The notes under the pieces are model-generated. The model was not told the origin of the DNA. It worked only from the letters and a program-made list of their open reading frames with translations, and did no database searches. 47,283 bases of DNA from SBAX01 sp043806315 (GTDB lineage: Bacteria; Planctomycetota; Phycisphaerae; UBA1845): NCBI GenBank assembly GCA_043806315.1, contig JAZDHF010000188.1, positions 1 to 47,283 on the forward strand, read 5' to 3'. Shown in pieces: positions 1 to 7,247 of this stretch (the first letter of the stretch is position 1; each line of letters begins with the position of its first letter). The translations under genes and the position numbers were made by a program.

Positions 1-510
1 GATCGGCGGATCGGCCACCAACGCCCGGGCGATGTTGACCCGCTGTTTTTGTCCCGTGGAGAGCGCCCCGCAGCGAAGGTGCGAGAAGTCTTCGATACCC
101 AGCCAGGCGATGAGCTGCTCGGCCCGCGCTTGGGCCGCGTCGCGTTCCATGCCGTGTAGTTGGGAGAAATAGATGAGCAGCTCCCGGGCCGAGAGCCGTT
201 GGTATAGCCCGGTGTTGGCAGTTAAAAAGCCGAGCACCCGTTTGACCTCCTGCGGCTGCGTGGCCACGTCGTACCCCGCGAGTAATGCAGATCCGCTCGT
301 CGGCACCATGAGGCCGCTGAGCATCCGAAGCGTCGTCGTCTTGCCCGCGCCATTGGGACCGAGCAGCCCATAGATTTGCCCTTCGGCAACGCGAAAGCTG
401 AGTCCGTCGACGGCTCGCTTCTCGCCGCCGTCAGGATTGGGGAACGTCTTCACCAAATTATCCGCCACCACCATGTCCATCGCGGCGGCATTGTAGCGAG
501 GATGCGTCAT
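1..510 (-). CDS. ABC transporter ATP-binding protein, NatA-like (3' part cut by window edge)
   Basis: This is the first 170 codons of an ABC ATPase; the C-terminal part lies outside the window. Walker A is GPNGAGKTT, followed by an antibiotic/Na+-export style stretch (LRMLSGLMVPTSG, then VLGFLTANTGLYQRL) and a signature motif LSTGQKQR, a variant of LSGGQ. The reading frame runs off the edge just before Walker B is expected, so catalytic competence cannot be judged. The start used is the ATG at 510; an ATG at 480 is also plausible, because the conserved part begins just after it. The closest type I recognise is the DrrA/NatA class of exporters, which pairs with an ABC-2 permease that should lie beyond the left edge. 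The substrate is unknown. Confidence 0.85.
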   Translation of the reverse strand, partial: MTHPRYNAAAMDMVVADNLVKTFPNPDGGEKRAVDGLSFRVAEGQIYGLLGPNGAGKTTTLRMLSGLMVPTSGSALLAGYDVATQPQEVKRVLGFLTANTGLYQRLSARELLIYFSQLHGMERDAAQARAEQLIAWLGIEDFSHLRCGALSTGQKQRVNIARALVADPPI

Positions 511-645
511 GTTCGCGCGTAATCTTGTGGCTTCGTTGTCAAGCCGTTAACCTATCGGGCTGAGAGACCGTTGTTGGAGTCGAGCTTGGCATAAACTTAT
601 GAAGAAAGTACGGAAGATCACGAACAAGAATCAGGGAGTGTTACA

Positions 646-2040
<1,395 letters not shown>

Positions 2041-2067
2041 CTACGAATTACGAATTACAAATGACGG

Positions 2068-2090
2068 ATTGCCAATCACGAATTGGCGAT
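2068..2090 (+). terminator. Small hairpin after fumC
   Basis: ATTGCCAAT (2068-2076) and ATTGGCGAT (2082-2090) can pair with one mismatch around a 5-base loop. There is no T-tract, so an intrinsic terminator is only a weak guess. The 2041-2060 flank is an AT-rich repeat of ACGAATT units. Confidence 0.2.
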
Positions 2091-2194
2091 GGATCAGCGT
2101 GGAGAAACTATGAGCGTGTCCTCCCGGGCGGGATACTTGACCCGGTTTTTGTCGTTCGTACGGGTTTGGGTATCTCAAACAGGAGGAACGCGCA

Positions 2195-3229
2195 ATGGTG
2201 TATGTTGGCATGGACGTTCATCAGTCGTCAACCACGTTTTGTCTGTTCGATCCTTCGGCGGAGAAGGATGGTCAGTACCGCACGGTGACCCGGCCGACCG
2301 CCCGGGAGTCGTTCGGTGAGGTTCTGGCGCCGCTCGGCGGGCAATGTCAGGCGGCCTTCGAGGTCGGCACACAGGCCCAGTGGATCGCGTCGATCGTCCG
2401 CCCCTTGGCCGGCGAGGTGCAGGTGGCCAATCCCAGTCGGATCCCCTGGCTGTTTCGCGACGGACGGAAGAACGATCGCCTCGACGCTCGCAAACTGGCG
2501 ACCTTGCTGTATCTGAAGCAATTGCCCACCGTGCATTTGCCGTCGGCCGACGTGTCCGCCTGGCGGGCGCTCATCAACCATCGTCGCACCCTGGTCAAAC
2601 GACGAACGATGGTCAAGAACCAGATTCGGACGATTCTGCGTGCCTACGGGCATCGTTGTCCGTACAAGAGGCTCTGGACGCACCGCGGGCAGGTCTGGTT
2701 GGAATCGCTGGTGTTCGATGAAGCCCGTACGCTGATGCTCACCACACTGCAGGACGAGCTGACCTTCTTTGATCAGAAGATCGCAGCCATCGAGGTAAAG
2801 TTGGACGCCGTCGCCGCCACGCATCCTGCGGTCGCCCTGCTGCGAACGATTCCGGGGATCGGTCCGCGGACGGGAGAGGCGATCGTGGGCTTCGCCGACG
2901 GCGCGGAGCGTTTCCGGGATCGGCGGCGTTTCGCGAGCTATTTCGGGATGACCCCGACGGAAGATTCTTCGGGCTTGGTGAAGCGTCACGGGCACATCAG
3001 CAAACGCGGTCCCAGCGTGGTGCGTTGGGTGCTGGTGGAGGCGGCCCATCAGGCGATCAAACGATGCCCGGCGTTTCGCGCGTTCTACGATCGGGTGCAT
3101 CGCGGGAAGAAGGATCGGGCCAAGAAGGCCATCGTGGCGGTGGGGCGCAAGGTGCTCACCATCGCCTATGCGATGATGCGGGATCAGACGCCGTTTTGTG
3201 CGGAGAAGGTGTTGGGCCGGGCGGCGTAA
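2195..3229 (+). CDS. IS110/IS1111-family transposase
   Basis: A 344-residue DEDD/serine transposase. The N-terminal RuvC-like domain opens with VYVGMDVHQSSTTFCLFD, which holds the first acidic residue, and continues with NDRLDARKLATLL near residue 95. The C-terminal transposase-20 (IS116/IS110/IS902) domain starts at LLRTIPGIGPRTGEAIVGFA near 215 and includes RRFASYFGMTPTEDSSG, the region of the conserved Ser. The gene looks intact, and an AGGAGG-like site lies about 8 bases before the ATG. In this family the enzyme excises and inserts the element guided by a structured RNA made from a non-coding end. The last 124 bp of homology recur just outside the element at 3561-3684. Confidence 0.95.
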   Translation: MVYVGMDVHQSSTTFCLFDPSAEKDGQYRTVTRPTARESFGEVLAPLGGQCQAAFEVGTQAQWIASIVRPLAGEVQVANPSRIPWLFRDGRKNDRLDARKLATLLYLKQLPTVHLPSADVSAWRALINHRRTLVKRRTMVKNQIRTILRAYGHRCPYKRLWTHRGQVWLESLVFDEARTLMLTTLQDELTFFDQKIAAIEVKLDAVAATHPAVALLRTIPGIGPRTGEAIVGFADGAERFRDRRRFASYFGMTPTEDSSGLVKRHGHISKRGPSVVRWVLVEAAHQAIKRCPAFRAFYDRVHRGKKDRAKKAIVAVGRKVLTIAYAMMRDQTPFCAEKVLGRAA

Positions 3230-3544
3230 GCTCCTGCGGCGGCGATCGGGCGGCTGCGCCTGGGCTGCCTTCGGGCCGGCTGGCCGCCGATCGCCGCATT
3301 CGGTCGGATCGTGAAAGACGTCTTCAGGAGTGAATGGAGTTCGGGTCAAGAGGACGGGATGATGCAGGCAGAGCCCGGGCGTTCCGCTTGGTCTACCAAG
3401 ACCGTCGTTGGAGAATGGGCCAGCCACGCACGAATCTCCTGTGCCTCCGCGAGCCTGCGACGATACTCTCGGCGCCAGCCTGCGGATGAGTACGAATGGA
3501 AGCGTGGACATCATCCGTCCGACAGAACATCCCGCCCTTGACAC
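3230..3544 (+). ncRNA. Candidate guide (bridge/seek) RNA region of the IS
   Basis: About 315 bases separate the transposase stop from the right inverted repeat, with no convincing ORF. A strong stem is possible near the start, between TGCGGCGGCGATCGGGCGGC (from about 3236) and its near-complement ending at about 3298. IS1111-group elements are known to encode their targeting RNA in this 3' segment. Assignment here rests on position and element type; target- and donor-binding loops were not identified. Confidence 0.4.
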
Positions 3545-3560
3545 GGACACGCTCATGGAA

Positions 3561-3684
3561 GGCGGCCCATCAGGCGATCAAACGATGCCCGGCGTTTCGC
3601 GCGTTCTACGATCGGGTGCATCGTGGAAAGAAGGATCGGGCCAAGAAGGCCATCGTGGCCGTAGGGCGTAAGGTGCTCACCATC
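3561..3684 (+). pseudogene. Remnant of a second, related IS110-family transposase
   Basis: These 124 bases align without gaps to transposase positions 3040-3163, with five differences, all at third codon positions and all synonymous (CGC/CGT, GGG/GGA, GCG/GCC, GTG/GTA, CGC/CGT). They encode the same ~41 residues, including KRCPAFRAFYDRVHRGKKD. The homology starts 4 bases beyond the right inverted repeat and stops abruptly at the codon before the terminal YAM of the intact gene. It is too short to function. Silent-only divergence means it comes from a distinct functional relative, not from decay of the neighbouring copy. Confidence 0.85.
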
Positions 3685-4007
3685 AGAGCGGCTTTAGAGC
3701 GACCCGTCAAGCAAACCGCCGCGCGCGCCCGGCCCCATCGCCCGGGGACAAATGGCACCCGCTTGGCGGTGCCGCCTTGTTCGGTCAGGTTGGCGTCTAC
3801 TTCTCACCGGCGGCCTGTTCGCGTTCGACGGGGACCGCCTACGGCTAACCGGGCTCGACGGCGATCGCTCCGCGCCATTCCGCAGAAGTGGCATGACCAC
3901 GGCGAGCAGCCACCGCGCGCTCATAGCCGTCCACGGCCCGGTCGCTCGGCCTGAGTCGGCGGCACTCGGTGAGGGCGGTCACGCACGAATCCCATCTGTC
4001 CCTTGCT

Positions 4008-4096
4008 TTGTCATTCCTTCGGGGATCAGGACAAGTCTGAGCGAATTGTTTTGTCATTCCTTCGGGGCTCAGGACAGGTCTGAGCGAATTGTTTTG
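4008..4096. repeat. 43-bp tandem repeat
   Basis: A unit beginning TTGTCATTCCTTCGGGG and containing TCAGGACA and GTCTGAGCGAATTG starts at 4008 and 4051, and a third, diverged start occurs at 4094, giving an exact 43-bp period. The preceding stretch from 3685 to 4007 shows no gene that I can support. Confidence 0.8.
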
Positions 4097-4158
4097 TCAT
4101 TCTGAGCGAAGCGAAGAATCTTCCCTGCCTATAGACCCTTCGCTGCGCTCAGGGTGAC
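4097..4158. repeat. Long imperfect palindrome (repeated intergenic element)
   Basis: GTCATTCTGAGCGAAGCGAAG (4097-4117) pairs with 4138-4158 over 21 positions with three mismatches, leaving a 20-base loop. It lies downstream of the cyclase gene, where it could act as an RNA 3' end or stabilising hairpin. From memory, sequences of the form TCATTCTGAGCGAAGCGAAG are common dispersed repeats in environmental bacteria; this was not checked. Confidence 0.6.
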
Positions 4159-4231
4159 AGCCGCTGCCCTCAGGGTGACAGCCGCTGTGCTCAGGGTGAC
4201 AACCGCGGCGCTCAGGGTGACGGCTTTCGCG
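4148..4231. repeat. 21-bp tandem repeat, four units, running into the cyclase stop codon
   Basis: CTCAGGGTGAC begins at 4148, 4169, 4190 and 4211, a perfect 21-bp period, with GCCGCTG-type spacers. The last unit overlaps the final codons of the cyclase gene on the minus strand and supplies its TGA through TCACCCTGA. Confidence 0.8.
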
Positions 4232-6875
4232 CCGACTCGTCCACGGAGTCCGCGCGGCCCACCAACTCGTGGACGCAGACCGGGGCGGCTTTGCCGGCGA
4301 CCTCGATCCGCCCGAGCGAACGGAACGCGAACCCGTCGCCCGCCAACCGTCGTGTGGCATCGTCCACGAGGATCGCGGTTCCGAAGGCCTTGTTCGCCCG
4401 TTCCAGACGCGAACCGAGATTGACGGTATCGCCGATGCAGGTGTAGTCGAGCTTCATGTCGCTGCCGTAGTCGCCGACGAAGGCCTCGCCCGTGGACAGC
4501 CCGATTCGCACCGTCAGCGGGCCGAGTTCGCCGCTCTGGCGACATTGATCGTTCCATCGAGCGATCGCCGCTTGTGCGGCGAGGGCGCTTTCGCAGGCGG
4601 CCGCGGCGTGGTCGGGGCACGGCAAGATCGGGGCGTTGAAGAAAGCGAAGACGCCGTCGCCCATGAACTTGTTGACGATGGCGCCGTGATCGAGCAGGGC
4701 TGCACTGACGCCGCGAAGGTACGGTTCGAGGAGGCCCCGCGTCCGCTGCGGCCCGAGACGTTCGCTGAGCCGCGTGAAGTCCGCGAGATCGCTGAAAAAA
4801 CAGGTCACAACCGCCTGTTGCGGGGCCAGATCGTCGGCTCGCGTGCGTTCCGCGATGCGTGCGGCCACGGCGGGCGAGGTGTACTGGGCGAGCGCCCGAT
4901 GGAAGGCGCGCCGAGCGCGCTCCTCCGTCGCTTGGCGATACGCCGTCACCGACGCCCAGGACAGCGCCGTCACGCCGACCGCGACGAACGACGCGACGTG
5001 ATACGTCATCGTGGCGAACAGCGTCGCCCCTGAGGCCAGAAGCCCGGCGCCCAGCGCGAGGACCAGCGGAACGCTGACCCGCCCACGACATGTGGTGGTG
5101 AGGAACGTCGCGGCGATCCCGGCGGCAAATAGCAGAACGAGGTTGACGGCAAGCGTGGCCGCAGCCGCGAACCGATTTTGCAGGAACATATTGATAACAT
5201 TTGCGTGCACCATCACCCCCGGCATGGCCGGATCGACCGGCGTGGCCACCACGTCTGCAAGCGCCGTCGCCGTGTACCCAACGAGGCAAATCTTGTCTGC
5301 CACGAGGGGTCGAAGCTCGTTGAGCACCTCTTCGTCGCGCTCCTTCAACTTCACGTTCGCGCGGTCCAACGTAGCCGCGTACCGTCCCTCGCCGAAACGG
5401 TCAAACAGACGCTTGATATGGTCGCGTTCCGCCGTTTCTTCCTCGCTTCGCGGCGTCTCGCCCTGCCACAAGCTCCACGCGCGTCGCACCCAACCTGCGG
5501 CCTCGTCCTCGGTCTTCTTGATCGACTCGTTGAGCTCGGCCAGCCGGTCCGTGTCAGGGATTTTTGCACTCAGAAGCGCCAACCGCTCGTTGACGAGCTT
5601 AACGTAGTCCTGGTACGCGCCCGGCATGTCGGCATGACGGGCCTGGAGCAACTCCGCGTGGGCGATCGCGAGTCGTCGAGCATTGTCCTCGATCGCCCGG
5701 CGGTTCTGGACGACTTCCAACACCCTTGCCGCCGGAAGGTGGCGGAACGCGTCTCGCCAGCCCCCTCCTCGCGGCGGACGATACCAGTTGACCAACGACG
5801 CGCGGTTCGAATCCGTCGGGATCCGGCGTTGATGCGAGGCATCCCCAATCAGCCACGCAGAGTACGTGTGTGAAATCGACGAGAGCGGGATACCCGCCGC
5901 GTCCATCGCCACGCGTAACCCCAGTTGCGGAAACAACCGGTCTTCGTATACCGCAAGCAGCGGCAACGCACGGATGATGTTCTGTGACTCTTCCCGGCTG
6001 AAGGAGACGATTCCCACGCCCGCAGCCGCTCTCGCCAGCTTCTCGATGGGCGGCGTCGCGTCATAGACGCAGGACACTCGATCCGGCGGGTCCGAATCAG
6101 CCCCCGGCAGCGTCGCACGTATGGCGTGTAGCGCATTCTCCCGTCGAAACGCGAGCAACAACGTTTCTCGCTGGGGCGTGAAGGCGTCGAACGGTTCGTC
6201 CGGAAGCACCATTCGGAAGAACTCCGGCCAGGCGCCGTCGGGCCGTACAAGGAGAAAGCGCCTCGCCGCCTGTGTGGCACGGGCTTCCAGCCCGTGAAGA
6301 CACCGGCGAGATGCCGGTGCCACAATACATTCGGCCGTCTCATCGGAAGCGGCGTCGGTCCCGCAACCCGGCGACCCGAGCCTGTCCTGAGCCGCGAAGG
6401 ACCGGGCGAACATCGCCAGGTACACGTTCCCCGCGTCCGCCATCGCGTCACGCAGTTCATCGTCGTCATAGATGATCTCGTCGAAAGCGCGGTCGCCGGT
6501 TTCGGTGAGCGACGTGTCGATGTCGTAATCCCGTCCCAGTCCCGCGTGTTCCGTTCGCGGGGGCGATGGTTTGTCGAAAACGAGGTCCAAGACGATCGCC
6601 TTCGGGCCGAGTTCGTGCAACGTTCGGACCAAGTCGGCGTAGACGCGTCTCGGCCAAGGCCAGTCGGGCATCGCCGAGAGCGACGAGTCGTCAATGTCGA
6701 TCAGGACGATCCGCGGGTCGGCCTCAATGCGATTGAAGTGGCGAAAATGAAGGTCGAGGTTGTATCCGTCCAGACGCTCCACCCAACCGAGCGAAAACAC
6801 CATCCCCCCGACGATCGTGGCCGCACAACCGATCGCCAGCCCCATCCGTCGTGTTGCCCGCCGCCGCCCGGCCAT
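4212..6875 (-). CDS. CHASE2-domain class III adenylate/guanylate cyclase
   Basis: An 887-residue membrane sensor-cyclase. An N-terminal helix (about residues 12-30) precedes a periplasmic CHASE2 region (about 35-570), three transmembrane helices (about 575-660) and a cytoplasmic class III cyclase domain (about 685-870). Metal-binding aspartates are present in FFSDLADFT and NKFMGDGVFAFF. The Lys in NKFMGDG and Asp in LDYTCIGDTVN fit ATP selectivity, and NLGSRLE carries the transition-state Asn and Arg, so it should be an active cAMP-forming homodimer; the ligand is unknown. The CHASE2 region contains about 19 residues (184-202, IVAPASRRCLHGLEARA onward) encoded by an inserted palindromic repeat. 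The stop codon is supplied by a 21-bp repeat. It is divergent from the secreted-protein gene at 7248. Confidence 0.93.
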   Translation of the reverse strand: MAGRRRATRRMGLAIGCAATIVGGMVFSLGWVERLDGYNLDLHFRHFNRIEADPRIVLIDIDDSSLSAMPDWPWPRRVYADLVRTLHELGPKAIVLDLVFDKPSPPRTEHAGLGRDYDIDTSLTETGDRAFDEIIYDDDELRDAMADAGNVYLAMFARSFAAQDRLGSPGCGTDAASDETAECIVAPASRRCLHGLEARATQAARRFLLVRPDGAWPEFFRMVLPDEPFDAFTPQRETLLLAFRRENALHAIRATLPGADSDPPDRVSCVYDATPPIEKLARAAAGVGIVSFSREESQNIIRALPLLAVYEDRLFPQLGLRVAMDAAGIPLSSISHTYSAWLIGDASHQRRIPTDSNRASLVNWYRPPRGGGWRDAFRHLPAARVLEVVQNRRAIEDNARRLAIAHAELLQARHADMPGAYQDYVKLVNERLALLSAKIPDTDRLAELNESIKKTEDEAAGWVRRAWSLWQGETPRSEEETAERDHIKRLFDRFGEGRYAATLDRANVKLKERDEEVLNELRPLVADKICLVGYTATALADVVATPVDPAMPGVMVHANVINMFLQNRFAAAATLAVNLVLLFAAGIAATFLTTTCRGRVSVPLVLALGAGLLASGATLFATMTYHVASFVAVGVTALSWASVTAYRQATEERARRAFHRALAQYTSPAVAARIAERTRADDLAPQQAVVTCFFSDLADFTRLSERLGPQRTRGLLEPYLRGVSAALLDHGAIVNKFMGDGVFAFFNAPILPCPDHAAAACESALAAQAAIARWNDQCRQSGELGPLTVRIGLSTGEAFVGDYGSDMKLDYTCIGDTVNLGSRLERANKAFGTAILVDDATRRLAGDGFAFRSLGRIEVAGKAAPVCVHELVGRADSVDESARKPSP
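6271..6326. repeat. 56-bp palindromic element, copy A (inside the cyclase gene)
   Basis: This sequence is the inverted counterpart of 6913-6968, with 51 of 56 positions identical. An outer stem (TGTGGCAC with GTGCCACA) encloses two hairpins, CACGGGCT-AGCCCGTG and CACCGGC-GCCGGTG, so the RNA or single strand could form a three-way junction. It is translated in frame as part of the CHASE2 region. Confidence 0.85.
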
Positions 6876-6912
6876 CGGCGGTCATTCTATGCGTAAGAGC
6901 CTATCCCAAAAA

Positions 6913-6968
6913 TGTGTGGCACCGGCGTCTTGCCGGTGTCTTCACGGGCTGGAAGCCCGTGCCACACC
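6913..6968. repeat. 56-bp palindromic element, copy B (upstream of the cyclase gene)
   Basis: Same element as 6271-6326 in the opposite orientation, located between the divergent cyclase and secreted-protein genes. The rest of the 6876-7247 interval has no gene that I can support; it should hold the promoters of both divergent genes, but no clear -35/-10 pair stood out. Confidence 0.85.
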
Positions 6969-7247
6969 TTCCTGGCGCGAGAATCCCTTCTCGCACCGAC
7001 CGGGTCGCCCTTGACTTCTCATCATGTGACGCCTAACTGATTGAGTAGCAGAGGTTAGAGGACCAACGGACTGCGTCGCCCGTCGTCGCGTCAGGGACGC
7101 GGTTGTTAGCTCTCGAGTTCCGCGGATCACCGATGCGGCGCCATTCCGGTGCGACGCGGAGAGTCTCGGGGAAGTCGTTTCGACCGACTTTGCACGGTCT
7201 ATCGTGTTGGCGTCCGGTCTGGTCGTTGCAGGGTCGTCCATTCGGAG

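Larger units (their letters stand above)
2110..3556 (+). mobile_element. IS110-family (IS1111-like) insertion sequence with inverted repeats
   Basis: A 12-bp perfect inverted repeat, ATGAGCGTGTCC at 2110-2121 and its complement at 3545-3556, brackets the transposase. A second block, GGGCGGGAT, is repeated inside it (2126-2134, complement at 3529-3537). The resulting element of about 1.45 kb fits the family. Classical IS110 elements lack inverted repeats, whereas IS1111-group members carry subterminal ones. The non-coding end is short on the left (about 75 bases) and long on the right (about 315 bases), also the IS1111 arrangement. The exact tips are not determined, since the family makes little or no target duplication and its repeats are subterminal. 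Confidence 0.75.

Noticed and set aside
2228..3556. Long minus-strand open frame (442 codons) across the IS110 transposase
   Set aside because: It is antisense to a clear DEDD transposase and has no recognisable motif; GC-rich sequence creates such shadows.
4008..4231. CRISPR array
   Set aside because: Repeat periods of 43 and 21 bp have no unique spacers of even length and no cas genes are near.
4129..5289. 386-codon minus-strand frame over the cyclase domain
   Set aside because: Arg-rich, low-complexity translation in a frame offset from the motif-bearing cyclase.
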